The translations under genes and the position numbers were made by a program. Below, in pieces: positions 17,494 through 26,200 of a stretch of 64,000 bases of DNA. This stretch comes from Paenibacillus glycanilyticus NBRC 16618 (GTDB taxonomy: Bacteria > Bacillota > Bacilli > Paenibacillales > Paenibacillaceae). The stretch spans positions 52,116 to 116,115 of the forward strand of contig NZ_BILY01000019.1 of assembly GCF_004000805.1 (NCBI RefSeq), in the 5' to 3' direction. Positions within the stretch are counted from its first letter, which is position 1, and each line of letters starts with the position of its first letter. The notes under the pieces are model-generated. The model worked only from the letters and a program-made list of their open reading frames with translations. It was not told where the DNA came from and searched no databases.

Positions 17494-18222
17494 CTACATT
17501 CCCGCGTAAGCGAAATGAACGTATACGCCTTCCATCGAAAAACAGCCCTCTGGAATTTGGGAGATGAGCTGCTGCGGAGAATCGCATCTGACGATATCCC
17601 CTTTGCGCAGCACCGCAATGCGATCGCAATTCCTTTGCATTTCCCCCATGTCATGGGATGCCATAACGATCGTTTTGCCTTGACTCTTCAGCTTCATAAG
17701 CAGTGCCCAGTAATCGGCTCTCGCCTGCTTATCAAGCCCGGTTGTCGGCTCATCGAGGAATATGATTTCAGGATCGTTCACCAGCGCGAAAGCAAGCGCG
17801 ATGCGCTGCTGCCAGCCGCCGGACAGCCGTTTCACCGGCTTGTTCACGTACGGCTCCAGCTCCAGATCCGCAATAATCCGATCGATGTCATTTTGTTTGA
17901 TGTAAAACGATTGAAACAATTCCAGCGCTTCGCGAACCGTTAGATTGTCTACGAGCGAATTGCTGTACATATGCATTCCGATATATTCTTTCAGCTGCTT
18001 GGCTTCCATAATGGCATCCATGCCAAGTACTTCAATCGTTCCCTGATCAGGTCGGCGAAGTCCCATGAGCATCTCCAGCAGGGTGGTTTTGCCTGCCCCG
18101 CTTGTCCCGATAATGCCGAACAGCTCGCCTCTGTTTACTTCAAAGGAGACTTCATTTAAAGCGTTGTACGGACCATAGCATTTGCAAATCGAGTTTACTT
18201 GAATGACCGTCTCTAAGTTCAC
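17494..18222 (-). CDS. ABC transporter ATP-binding protein (no permease partner)
   Basis: A 242-residue ATPase with Walker A GTSGAGKTT (about 37-45), the Q-loop around GMHMYSN, signature LSGGWQQRIALA, Walker B IIFLDEPTTGLD and the switch His in MASHD. It is of the drug/Na/bacitracin-exporter type (CcmA-like). The C-terminal end is unusual: GVYVHFAYAGM. It starts with GTG after GGAGGAG. No permease gene adjoins it, and the next genes are the 72-residue protein and comQXPA. A role in exporting or resisting the ComX pheromone is possible, with a permease encoded elsewhere, but that is inference. Confidence 0.85.
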   Translation of the reverse strand: MNLETVIQVNSICKCYGPYNALNEVSFEVNRGELFGIIGTSGAGKTTLLEMLMGLRRPDQGTIEVLGMDAIMEAKQLKEYIGMHMYSNSLVDNLTVREALELFQSFYIKQNDIDRIIADLELEPYVNKPVKRLSGGWQQRIALAFALVNDPEIIFLDEPTTGLDKQARADYWALLMKLKSQGKTIVMASHDMGEMQRNCDRIAVLRKGDIVRCDSPQQLISQIPEGCFSMEGVYVHFAYAGM

Positions 18223-18333
18223 TGCAGTTCTCCTCCATTCAGGCCGGAATACCTACTCGCCGTAACGTGATCTAGTAATTTAACCTTACCTGAATTTGAA
18301 AGTGTTTTCACCGAAAACCATGCTGCAGATTCA

Positions 18334-18369
18334 CGCAATTTTTTTGCGGCATGGTTTGCGGGGGCGCAA
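18334..18369. promoter_or_regulatory. Clustered TTGCG/CGCAA half-sites upstream of the com operon
   Basis: CGCAA (18334-18338), TTGCGG (18344-18349) and TTGCG-GGGG-CGCAA (18356-18369) lie 110-150 bases before the ABC ATPase start. They resemble ComA-box half-sites (TTGCGG-N4-CCGCAA in B. subtilis) but with other spacings. A regulatory role is tentative. The rest of 18223-18333 has no gene. Confidence 0.3.
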
Positions 18370-18373
18370 TGGA

Positions 18374-18413
18374 CAAAAAAAGCCCCGAGAGCACAAAATT
18401 CGTGCTTTCGGGG
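18374..18413 (-). terminator. Terminator downstream of leuA
   Basis: A stem of CCCCGAGAGCAC with GTGCTTTCGGGG (one G-T pair) is followed on the minus strand by CTTTTTTT. It lies 280 bases after the leuA stop, so the DnaA-box cluster falls inside the transcribed 3' region of leuA. Confidence 0.88.
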
Positions 18414-18424
18414 AAATGTCCACC

Positions 18425-18683
18425 TTTTCCACAGGTTTATCCACAATAAAACGTGAATTGTTAGTTAATTCTGTCGATAACAAAGCGTGATTTGTAAAGG
18501 TTAATGTCACTAATTACTTACAAAAGCTTCCTTATCCCTGCAACTATCCACGTTATACACATTATCCACAGGCAGGCTGTGTAAAAACTATCCACGACTT
18601 GCACGCAATTTTATGCACAGGAAAAACGTTGTATTTATCCGTTTTTCTCCTCTTATGCACAACAGTCGCGATTTTGTGGATAA
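18425..18683. other. DnaA-box cluster
   Basis: Six exact TTATNCACA boxes occur in 259 bases: 18437-18445 (+), 18553-18561 (+), 18562-18570 (+, directly abutting), 18611-18619 (+), 18653-18661 (+) and 18675-18683 (-). One-mismatch boxes lie at 18425-18433 and 18578-18586 (-), and CTATCCACG occurs at 18544 and 18588. With eight fixed positions, an exact box is expected roughly once per 32 kb on both strands together. The stretch is AT-rich and non-coding, between the leuA stop and its terminator. There is no dnaA or dnaN here, so it is not oriC; a DnaA-titrating or replication-control cluster is likely. Confidence 0.85.
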
Positions 18684-18692
18684 CTATTCCAA

Positions 18693-20234
18693 TTAACCGA
18701 CATTTTCTTCTATGACCTGTTTTCTGCTTGTCATAACCGCCTGATTGCAGGCCGCGACATAAGCTTGGGCAGCCGCGTAAATGATGTCCTTATGAATGGA
18801 CGTGCCGCGGAAGCGTTCGCCTTCGATAATAATGCTCACAACCGCTTCGCCGTGGGCATCCTCTCCCGTCGATAACGAATGCAGCTCCAAGTCCTCGAAT
18901 TGGGCGGCTACGGGAATCGCCTGCTGGATACAGTGGATTACCGCCTCCAATGGTCCTTCGCCCATACCGGAGTAGGAACGCTCCTGGCCGTCCTCTCCGT
19001 CCCGAATAGTAACCGAAGCAATGCGGGACTTCTGGCTGCCGGCCAATACCTGCAGGTCCATCAGCTTGTATGGATCCGGCTGCGTCTCGGTCGCTTCGCC
19101 GGCAATGCGGATCAGCTCATCATCGGTGACGATCTTTTTCTCGTCGGCAACTTGTTTGAATTTGTTATACACATCGTTCAATTCGTTGTCCGCTACTGCA
19201 ATGCCGTATTCCGACAAACGGTGCTTGATGGCATGGCGGCCGGAATGGCGGCCCAGAATAATCATGCTGCGGGAGATTCCCATAGCTTCCGGATCCATGA
19301 TCTCATAGGTGCTGCGGTCCTTCAGCAAGCCGTCCTGGTGAATGCCGGATTCATGCTGGAAGGCATTGCGGCCAACAATCGGTTTATTATAGGCGATTGG
19401 ATAATGCATCGCGCGGCTGACCATATGAGAGGTCGTATAAATCTCGCTTTGCTCGATATTGGTCTCGATCTGCAGCGCCGATTTGCGCGTCTCGATCAGC
19501 ATCGCCAGCTCTTCCAGCGAGCAGTTGCCGGCCCGTTCGCCAACGCCGTTTACGGTAACCTCAACCTGCGTTGCCCCCGCTTGCACGGCTGCCAGGCTGT
19601 TCGCGACCGCCATGCCCAGATCGTTATGATTATGCGTGCTGTAGCGAACCTTGTCTCCGCCTCGCGCCTGCCGGCGTACCGACGTGAACAGATCGACCAT
19701 TTCATTTGGCAGAGCATAACCGAGCGTGTCGGGCAGGTTAATAATTGTAGCTCCCGATTCAATTGCCGCTTCGACCAGCTCAATGACGAAATCACGGTCC
19801 GAACGGGTGGAGTCCATTGCGGCAAATTGAATCTCGTCAACAAACTGCTTCGCATAAGAAATCATATCCCTTGCAATCTGAACGACTTCCGACCGCGTCT
19901 TGCGGATCTGATGGCTCAGATGGATATCCGAGGAAGAGATGAACAGATGCAGGCGCCGCTTGGCCGCATCCTGCGTCGCCTTGACGGCAGCATCGATGTC
20001 GACCTTCACCGCGCGGGCAAAACCACAGATCTCAACGTTTTGCAGCTCGCGGGAAATTTGCTGGATAGCCGCAAATTCCCCGGGGCTGGAGATCGCAAAG
20101 CCCGGCTCGATAATATCAACGCCCAGCTTCGCCAGCTGGCGGGCGATAATGATTTTGCGTTCAGGCTCAATAGAAGCTCCAGGCGACTGCTCGCCATCGC
20201 GTAAAGTTGTATCGAAGATTTGAATTTTTTTCAT
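18693..20234 (-). CDS. leuA: 2-isopropylmalate synthase LeuA
   Basis: Condenses acetyl-CoA and 2-oxoisovalerate, the first step of leucine synthesis. The 513-residue protein has the DRE-TIM motif FDTTLRDGEQSPGAS at the N-terminus, STHNHNDLGMA (metal-binding HxH), VNGVGERAGNCSLEE and HESGIHQDG, then the C-terminal LeuA dimer/feedback domain from about residue 390. The ATG at 20234 follows GGAGGG. Two leucine T-boxes precede it, which supports LeuA rather than citramalate or homocitrate synthase. No leuBCD or ilv genes adjoin it, so this is a solitary copy. Confidence 0.93.
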   Translation of the reverse strand: MKKIQIFDTTLRDGEQSPGASIEPERKIIIARQLAKLGVDIIEPGFAISSPGEFAAIQQISRELQNVEICGFARAVKVDIDAAVKATQDAAKRRLHLFISSSDIHLSHQIRKTRSEVVQIARDMISYAKQFVDEIQFAAMDSTRSDRDFVIELVEAAIESGATIINLPDTLGYALPNEMVDLFTSVRRQARGGDKVRYSTHNHNDLGMAVANSLAAVQAGATQVEVTVNGVGERAGNCSLEELAMLIETRKSALQIETNIEQSEIYTTSHMVSRAMHYPIAYNKPIVGRNAFQHESGIHQDGLLKDRSTYEIMDPEAMGISRSMIILGRHSGRHAIKHRLSEYGIAVADNELNDVYNKFKQVADEKKIVTDDELIRIAGEATETQPDPYKLMDLQVLAGSQKSRIASVTIRDGEDGQERSYSGMGEGPLEAVIHCIQQAIPVAAQFEDLELHSLSTGEDAHGEAVVSIIIEGERFRGTSIHKDIIYAAAQAYVAACNQAVMTSRKQVIEENVG

Positions 20235-20268
20235 GGGAATACCCTCCGTTATGTGTTTTTTGGGGAAC

Positions 20269-20645
20269 AAAAAAAGCCTGCCGTCTCTGTGTAAGAGACG
20301 ACAGGCCCGTAATTGAGCTGCCGTGGTACCACTCTCATTGGCCGGAACCTTCATGAAGCAGCCAGCCGTGCTGGCTAAACTTAAGCTTCATGCGGGTCCG
20401 ACCCGCTTGAACACCCGATGACGGAGGTTTACCGTAACGATGTACTCGCCATAAGCTCTTGCTGCTATTAAGCAGCCGGCCGGCCTCCATCATTCCGCTC
20501 CCAGGCGAGTTCAAGCTTAAGCTTCGACTGCGTCGCACCACCCCGCAGCTCTCTGCAGCGGCAATTGCTTCGATCAGGCTTTGCCTGATTCCTCAATTGC
20601 GCTGTGTACCCGCTCTATTGCTTTACTGATCCTGTTCCCAGCGTT
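20269..20645 (-). promoter_or_regulatory. T-box leader 2 of leuA (leucine, specifier CTT)
   Basis: The promoter-distal of two tandem T-boxes. The AG box is AGAGAGCTGC at about 20543-20552. The specifier reads CTT before GAACTCGCC at about 20510. The T-box sequence GTGGTACCAC is at 20323-20332, and the terminator stem GCCTGCCGTCTCT/AGAGACGACAGGC is at 20276-20305 with a T run at 20269-20275. Uncharged tRNA-Leu should favour read-through into leuA, 35 bases downstream. Confidence 0.9.
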
Positions 20646-20718
20646 TTGTATATGAAATAGCGTATGTTTATTCGTCTGTGCGTAACTTGAAACTTCCCAA
20701 TCCTAGTTCAAAGACACC

Positions 20719-21050
20719 AAAAAGCCTGTCGCCTCTTGAAATCAAGAGACGACAGGCTATCATTAACCTGCGCGGTACCACCCTTGTTGACATCTACTGC
20801 TGCAAAGTTAAACAGCTTTGAATGTCCACCTTAGGCACATTGCCAACTCCGGATGTTGACGAATGCGCACCCTGTTACGGGGGTTAACCGTAGCAACGTA
20901 CTTGCGGGCTATCCATGGCCAGCCGCGCTTATCCGCTGCTCCGCTCCCAGGCGAGTTTCAGGTATCCTTCGACTGCGTTGCACCTTCCCGCAGCTCTCTA
21001 AACCCGGATTAGCCTTACTACTCCTGTTCTTAGCGTTTGCACAGTATGAA
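20719..21050 (-). promoter_or_regulatory. T-box leader 1 of leuA (leucine, specifier CTG)
   Basis: The promoter-proximal T-box. It has AGAGAGCTGC (AG box) at about 20990-20999. The specifier reads CTG before AAACTCGCC, aligned exactly with CTT in the second copy. The canonical AGGGTGGTACCGCG is at 20771-20784. The terminator stem AGCCTGTCGTCTCTTG/CAAGAGGCGACAGGCT ends in T5 at about 20719. Confidence 0.92.
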
Positions 21051-21069
21051 GTTTGAACTATTGGTACCC

Positions 21070-21098
21070 ATTATATTCTCCAACAAATATTCTGTCAA
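21070..21098 (-). promoter_or_regulatory. Consensus sigma-A promoter of the T-box/leuA unit
   Basis: TTGACA (21093-21098 on the minus strand), 17-base spacer, TATAAT (21070-21075). Transcription should start near 21063, just before T-box 1. It lies 30 bases after the tsaD stop, so leuA is a separate unit. Confidence 0.9.
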
Positions 21099-21128
21099 TT
21101 CCAAGAATTAAAATAAAAACAAAAATAT

Positions 21129-22178
21129 TTATGAAGAGACGGATGGCTTAGCCCAGCCCTCCAGCGAGAAATTAGGTTCCGCCTTCATATCCAGCGAAGT
21201 GAATTCCCCCTTCTGCCATTTCAAAAAGGCCGCGGCGCCAATCATGGCCGCATTGTCCGTGCAGAGCTTGTGCGGCGGAACCAAGAGCGGCACGCCTTCC
21301 TTGTCGCAGCGCGAAGCGAGTGCTGCTCGCAGCCCTTTATTCGCCGCTACGCCGCCGCATAAGAGCAGCTGCTTGGCGCCAAAGGCGCGGACGGCGCGAA
21401 TCGCTTTTTCGACGAGCACTTCGGTCACCGACTCCTGGAATCCGCGGGCAAGAGCGCCGGCATCCAGCGTTTCGCCCTTCATGTTCGTCTGATTGATAAC
21501 GGCAAGGACGGCAGACTTCAAGCCGCTGAAGCTGAAATCATAAGAATCGGGCTCCAGCCATGCGCGCGGCAGCTCAATGACAGCCTCCGCTTCCGAAGCA
21601 AGCCTGTCGATATGAGGTCCGCCGGGATAAGGGAATTTCAAAGCTCTTGCTACTTTGTCGTAGGCCTCGCCAACCGCATCGTCGCGGGTACGGCCAATCA
21701 TGCGGAAGCTGCCTTCGCTCTCCAGCAGAACAAGCTCCGTATGCCCGCCGGAAACGACAAGCGCCATACACGGGTATTCCAGCTCATGAACAAGCTGATT
21801 GGCATAAATATGACCCGCGATATGATGCGTCCCGATAAAAGGCACGTCCAGCGCCATCGCAAGGCTTTTGGCCGCAACGATCCCAACCAGCAAAGCCCCT
21901 ACAAGCCCCGGGCCCTGCGTGACGGCTACCGCTGAGATATCCTGAAGCGTAAGGCCGGACTCCTCTATAGCCTGCTCGATCATAAGCGTAATGACTTCGA
22001 CATGCTTGCGTGATGCGATCTCGGGGACAACGCCTCCGAATTGTTTATGAATCTCGATCTGGCTCGAGATCACGTTGGATAGTATATGTTTACCGCCGCG
22101 TACGACAGCGACCGAAGTTTCGTCACAGCTTGTTTCGATCGCCAGTATGACGGCATCCTGATTTGTTGTGCTCACCAT
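21129..22178 (-). CDS. tsaD: tRNA N6-adenosine threonylcarbamoyltransferase TsaD
   Basis: Transfers the threonylcarbamoyl group to A37 of ANN-decoding tRNAs (t6A), working with TsaB and TsaE encoded just upstream. The Kae1/Gcp fold shows [14 protein letters not shown] at the N-terminus, the metal-binding THHIAGH at about 116-122, VSGGHTEL, and [13 protein letters not shown] near the C-terminus. Its ATG overlaps the rimI stop (ATGGTGA), so translation is coupled. Last gene of thiL-tsaE-tsaB-rimI-tsaD, the B. subtilis ydiA-ydiE order. 349 residues, normal length. Confidence 0.96.
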   Translation of the reverse strand: MVSTTNQDAVILAIETSCDETSVAVVRGGKHILSNVISSQIEIHKQFGGVVPEIASRKHVEVITLMIEQAIEESGLTLQDISAVAVTQGPGLVGALLVGIVAAKSLAMALDVPFIGTHHIAGHIYANQLVHELEYPCMALVVSGGHTELVLLESEGSFRMIGRTRDDAVGEAYDKVARALKFPYPGGPHIDRLASEAEAVIELPRAWLEPDSYDFSFSGLKSAVLAVINQTNMKGETLDAGALARGFQESVTEVLVEKAIRAVRAFGAKQLLLCGGVAANKGLRAALASRCDKEGVPLLVPPHKLCTDNAAMIGAAAFLKWQKGEFTSLDMKAEPNFSLEGWAKPSVSS

Positions 22179-22657
22179 TCTTGCTCCTCTGTTGCAGGCT
22201 CATAGGAATTGAGATCCGCCCACATAATTAACGCGTCCTCGTTATTATCGGAATAATAAGCCGGACGGATGCCCGAAGGCTTAAAGCCCAGCTTCCGGTA
22301 CAAGCCCTGCGCAATCTCGTTGGACACGCGTACTTCCAGCGTCATTTTGTTCGCGCCGAAAAAAGCCGCCGTCCGCTGCAGCTCGGTTAAAAGCCGCTCT
22401 CCAAGCCCTTGGCCCCTATGATCGGCGCGCACGGCAATGTTAGTGACATGCGCCTCGTCCACAATGACCCACATCCCGCCGTAGCCGATAATTTGGCCGT
22501 CATGCTCCATCACCATATAACGCGCAAACATATTGCTCGTCAGCTCGTTTTTGAACGCTTCCGGCGTCCACGGAGTGGCAAACGCCTCATGCTCAATCGC
22601 AACGATAGACGGGATATCCGCCACCGTCATGGAACGAAAAACAAGATCGGACAGCAT
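22172..22657 (-). CDS. rimI: Ribosomal protein S18-alanine N-acetyltransferase RimI
   Basis: A 161-residue GNAT acetyltransferase. The acetyl-CoA loop is [15 protein letters not shown] (about 77-91), followed by [19 protein letters not shown], the typical RimI motif. It shares one base with the end of tsaB and 7 with the start of tsaD, so it is tightly packed in the operon. RimI acetylates the N-terminal Ala of S18 in E. coli; the substrate in Firmicutes is less certain. Confidence 0.92.
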   Translation of the reverse strand: MLSDLVFRSMTVADIPSIVAIEHEAFATPWTPEAFKNELTSNMFARYMVMEHDGQIIGYGGMWVIVDEAHVTNIAVRADHRGQGLGERLLTELQRTAAFFGANKMTLEVRVSNEIAQGLYRKLGFKPSGIRPAYYSDNNEDALIMWADLNSYEPATEEQEW

Positions 22658-23478
22658 TAGGACTTCGCCTCCCCCTGCTGCTTGGCGCGAAGATTTACTT
22701 CCGCTTCAGCAAGCTGGGTATAGTTAGGCGTCAATCCATGGGTATCCGCAATCTCTCCTTTTAGCAGACGCTCCCGGCCAAGCCAGGCTACCGCGCGGCC
22801 TTCCAGTTCATACGGCAGCAGATGCACTTCCGTTCCGGACTGATTTGCCACGCATAAAGCCTGAAGCCGTTCTGCTTCTTCCCGGTGCAGCGCCAGATCG
22901 CCAATAACCCAAATCCGTTTTACTTGCCCCTGCTGCCTTGCCGCTTCTCCGGCAATCCGGTCCACCCAGTCATGCATGAGTCTTACGCCGTCCGCCGCAA
23001 AGCCGCTCCACTCGCCATCTGCCGACATCGCGTAGCCGCCCGTGTAGACTTGTCCGCGCCGGGCATCCATAATCGGAAGCACCCAGTCTTCGCCTGTGCC
23101 GGCTCCGGAAGCAGAAGCCGCACCAAGCGGAATGCCTGACGCTTGATGCCAGCCACCGTAGGCGATCGCCTCAAGGCTGGATACGCCGATCAGGGGCTTG
23201 CCCCATACCCAAGCGAGCGTTTTTGCTGCCGCAACCGCAATCCGCATCCCCGTATAAGACCCCGGCCCGCTGCCAACCGCGATTGCGCCTACATCCTTGG
23301 ACGTTACGCCGCATTGTTCCATCAGCTGCTTGATATGGGTAATGACGTGCACGGAATGGTTTCTTTCCGCAAGCGACTGCATATCCCCCAAAATACGGCC
23401 TTTATCCAAGATCGCTGCAGCAAAAGCAGCGGTTGAAGTATCAAACGCTAATACCGGTCCATCCATTCGTTCAGTCAT
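22657..23478 (-). CDS. tsaB: t6A biosynthesis protein TsaB
   Basis: A 273-residue Kae1-like protein that forms the TsaB-TsaD-TsaE complex. The N-terminus is VLAFDTSTAAFAAAI, and the family motif VGSGPGSYTGMRIAVAAAKTL is at about residues 74-94. The ATG at 23478 follows GGAGCAGGG; further upstream the frame is open but contains no family sequence. It overlaps tsaE by 8 bases. Confidence 0.94.
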   Translation of the reverse strand: MTERMDGPVLAFDTSTAAFAAAILDKGRILGDMQSLAERNHSVHVITHIKQLMEQCGVTSKDVGAIAVGSGPGSYTGMRIAVAAAKTLAWVWGKPLIGVSSLEAIAYGGWHQASGIPLGAASASGAGTGEDWVLPIMDARRGQVYTGGYAMSADGEWSGFAADGVRLMHDWVDRIAGEAARQQGQVKRIWVIGDLALHREEAERLQALCVANQSGTEVHLLPYELEGRAVAWLGRERLLKGEIADTHGLTPNYTQLAEAEVNLRAKQQGEAKS

Positions 23479-23968
23479 CGTTATTCCCTGCTCCCATCTC
23501 ATTCGAAAACGCATCGCTCCAAGAGGCATACGGCTCGCCGATTCCGGAGATCCGGAACTGGCGCTCCTCGCCGCCCTCATGCGCAATATATATTTCCAGT
23601 CGCTCCGGCGGCAGCAGCTCTTCAATCAAGCTTGCCCATTCCACGATCGTAACCCCGTCGCCGAAGAAATAATCGTCCAGCCCCAGCTCATCGGCCTCTT
23701 CCAGAGACAAACGGTACACATCCATATGATAAAAGGGCATCGCAGCCCCCTCGTATTCTTTAATAATCGTAAACGTCGGACTGTTTACGATATCCGTTAC
23801 GCCTATGGCTTTCGCGAATTTTTGCGAAAAGGTTGTTTTGCCGGCTCCAAGGTCTCCGTCCAGCGCAAGCACCGTGCCCGGTTTCGCAAGTCCGGCAATC
23901 CGCTGCGCAAGCAAGGCCGTTTCCTGCTCGCTCCGTACGTTAAGCACAACTTGTCCTTCGATCGTCAT
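23471..23968 (-). CDS. tsaE: t6A biosynthesis ATPase TsaE
   Basis: A 165-residue P-loop ATPase that drives TsaD turnover. Walker A is [14 protein letters not shown] (about 38-51), then [13 protein letters not shown] and YHMDVYRL, ending with [12 protein letters not shown]. The ATG at 23968 follows AGGTGAAG; a TTG at 23992 would overlap thiL by 11 bases and lacks a good site. Placed between thiL and tsaB. Confidence 0.94.
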   Translation of the reverse strand: MTIEGQVVLNVRSEQETALLAQRIAGLAKPGTVLALDGDLGAGKTTFSQKFAKAIGVTDIVNSPTFTIIKEYEGAAMPFYHMDVYRLSLEEADELGLDDYFFGDGVTIVEWASLIEELLPPERLEIYIAHEGGEERQFRISGIGEPYASWSDAFSNEMGAGNNDD

Positions 23969-23981
23969 CTTCTTCACCTGC

Positions 23982-25031
23982 TTATTGCTCAAAATGATTA
24001 TAGCCCCGTTTAGCCAGCGGCTGCCTCAGCTCGCCTCTGTCCGTCGCGCGGATTAATTCGACCGCCGGCTCTCCTGCCGACGTCTCCCCAATGATGTAAA
24101 AGGGCAGCCCTTCCGCATGGAAAGCCGCCTGTGTCGCTGCCGCATCGCCATACTTAATCGTCCCGAGCAGCACATAATCCTCTCCGCCGTACAGCATCCA
24201 TTCCAGCGGGTCGATGCCAGCCGCGCCTGCATAAGCGGCCATACTGCCGCTTCGAGGCAGCTGCCGCTCGAATAAAGATACGGCAAGCCCCGACGCTTCA
24301 GCGATCTCCCAAGCCTCGCTGGCAAGACCGTCGCTTACGTCGTTAAGCGAATGGCAAGTACCCCGCGCCAGCAGCAGACGTCCCGCCCGTACCGACGGAG
24401 ACGGCCGGCGGTGCGCCCGCACAAGCTGGGCCGCGCTTTCCCCCGCAAGCCTATCCGCGCCGCGTTTATGCTGCGCGAGCAGGAAATGCAGCCCGGCTGC
24501 CGACTTGCCGACGGGCCCGGTCAATACAACCGCGTCGCCGGGCTTTGCCCCCGACCGGCGCAGCGCTTTGCCCGCTTCGACGGCGCCTGTCACCGTCACC
24601 GCGACAACAAGATGCTGCGGCGACGAGGTCGTATCCCCGCCAATCACCGCTACGCCATATTGCTCGGCGCAAGCGTACAATCCATCATAGAGCCGGCGCA
24701 TCTGCTCCGGCCCTACCTGCCTCGGCACGCTTACCGAAACAAGCGCCTGAAGCGGCACGCCGCCCATGGCAGCTATATCGCTCACATTGGAAGCAAGCGC
24801 TTTATAGCCGATATCCTCGCAGGACATCGTTACCTCGTTAAAATGCACCGTCTCTACCATCGTATCCATCGCCATGATGTATTCATACGGTGAAGCTACG
24901 CCGGCAATCGGAGCGGCAGGGTCAACAAGCGCCGCATCGTCTCCAATGCCAAGCCGGACTCCGCGTTCCCGCTGCCAGCTGTCGCTTTGCCGCCCCGAAG
25001 TCCAATGGCGGATGCTTGCAAATTCGTCCAC
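23982..25031 (-). CDS. thiL: Thiamine-monophosphate kinase ThiL
   Basis: Phosphorylates thiamine monophosphate to thiamine diphosphate. The 349-residue PurM-like protein has [10 protein letters not shown] at the N-terminus, [10 protein letters not shown] (ATP/Mg site), the [11 protein letters not shown] substrate loop, [14 protein letters not shown], and [13 protein letters not shown] at 25031 (VDEFASI, matching the family start) is preceded by GGGAGAAAAGG and preferred to the TTG at 25046. First gene of the thiL-tsaEB-rimI-tsaD cluster. Confidence 0.93.
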   Translation of the reverse strand: MDEFASIRHWTSGRQSDSWQRERGVRLGIGDDAALVDPAAPIAGVASPYEYIMAMDTMVETVHFNEVTMSCEDIGYKALASNVSDIAAMGGVPLQALVSVSVPRQVGPEQMRRLYDGLYACAEQYGVAVIGGDTTSSPQHLVVAVTVTGAVEAGKALRRSGAKPGDAVVLTGPVGKSAAGLHFLLAQHKRGADRLAGESAAQLVRAHRRPSPSVRAGRLLLARGTCHSLNDVSDGLASEAWEIAEASGLAVSLFERQLPRSGSMAAYAGAAGIDPLEWMLYGGEDYVLLGTIKYGDAAATQAAFHAEGLPFYIIGETSAGEPAVELIRATDRGELRQPLAKRGYNHFEQ

Positions 25032-25054
25032 TGCCTTTTCTCCCAACTATCCTT

Positions 25055-25927
25055 TTAGTGAATATCCCGCTTCTTGAATCTGCCGCCCTTCACATCGTGA
25101 ATATTGCCAACCGCAAGAAACGCCGAAGGATCCAGCTCTTGCACAATGGACTTCATCTTCGCTTCCTCCAGACGGGTTATGACGCAGAAAATAATCCGCT
25201 TCTGCCCGCCAGAAAAACCGCCTTCCCCATGCAGATACGTCACGCCGCGCCCAAGTCGGTCCATAATGGCCGAGCCAATCTCTCTGGCCTCATCACTGAT
25301 GATCCAGACCGCTTTGGATTCTTCGAAGCCTTCCATCGTAATATCAATCATCTTGTAGGCAATGTAATAGGCGACGAGCGAATACATCGCGCGGTCCCAG
25401 CCAAACACAAAACCCGCGCTTCCGAGAATAAACAAATTAAAAAACATTACAATCTCGCCAACCGAAAAAGGCAGACGCTTGTTAAACAAAATAGCGATAA
25501 TCTCCGTGCCGTCGAGCGATCCGCCGAAACGGATTACGATACCGACTCCAATCCCCAGAATCACTCCGCCAAATATCGAGGCAAGAAAATATTCCTCCGT
25601 CAAAGGCGGAACGGGATGAAGCAGGAAGGTGCCAAGCGACATCACGCTTACCCCGTACAGGGTCGACATCGCGAACGTTTTGCCAATCTGCTTGTAGCCA
25701 AGCACCAAAAAAGGCAGGTTAAGAAGGAATAGGAAAATACCCAGGGGCAGTCCCGTCAAATGGGATACGATAATCGATATCCCGACGATCCCGCCGTCAA
25801 TAATGTGATTGGGGACCAAAAAAATCTCCAATCCTACTGAAACAAGAGCCGCTCCCAGCGTGATAAACAAAATCCTGCGAAGCAGCTCCAGCTTAGGCAG
25901 CTTTAAGTGCTGTGCATGTCCCGTCAT
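25055..25927 (-). CDS. YitT family membrane protein (DUF2179)
   Basis: A 290-residue protein with five or six membrane helices in residues 15-185 (VGLEIFLVPNHIIDGGIVGIS is the family signature) and a soluble C-terminal DUF2179 domain (GRGVTYLHGEGGFSGGQKRIIFCVI). YitT proteins are common in Firmicutes in several paralogues; function is not firmly known. The ATG follows GGGGGGAGG. It ends 23 bases before thiL but is of a different functional class. The upstream 25928-26142 stretch holds no gene I can see. Confidence 0.9.
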   Translation of the reverse strand: MTGHAQHLKLPKLELLRRILFITLGAALVSVGLEIFLVPNHIIDGGIVGISIIVSHLTGLPLGIFLFLLNLPFLVLGYKQIGKTFAMSTLYGVSVMSLGTFLLHPVPPLTEEYFLASIFGGVILGIGVGIVIRFGGSLDGTEIIAILFNKRLPFSVGEIVMFFNLFILGSAGFVFGWDRAMYSLVAYYIAYKMIDITMEGFEESKAVWIISDEAREIGSAIMDRLGRGVTYLHGEGGFSGGQKRIIFCVITRLEEAKMKSIVQELDPSAFLAVGNIHDVKGGRFKKRDIH

Positions 25928-26142
25928 ATGTAGCTTGTTCCTCCCCCCGAACTCGCTAATTACGATTATTTTACCTTAATAAACAAGATATTCAAAGACC
26001 GGCCTGTGCAGAATATAGCAATCCACCTCGAAACTTGTCCCATAGGATGTCAGGTTAATAAGCAAACCACGCATATGATGTTCTTCCGGTCGCCATTGCT
26101 CGGGGATTCCCTTGAATCAATTCGCATTAACCTATTAGAAAT

Positions 26143-26183
26143 AAAAAAGCGGCTGTGCACGTTATAACTAGCACAGCCGCTTT
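26143..26183 (-). terminator. Terminator of the 119-residue protein gene
   Basis: A perfect 10-bp stem GCGGCTGTGC/GCACAGCCGC is followed on the minus strand by TTTTTT. Confidence 0.88.
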
Positions 26184-26200
26184 GAATCTAGTTCGTCGAA

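Noticed and set aside
18425..18683. Chromosomal origin (oriC)
   Set aside because: DnaA boxes are present but no dnaA, dnaN, rpmH or gyrase genes adjoin, and the cluster is between leuA and the com operon.
18879..20204. Long plus-strand frame opposite leuA
   Set aside because: It mirrors leuA codon bias on the other strand, has no ribosome binding site and no recognisable family.
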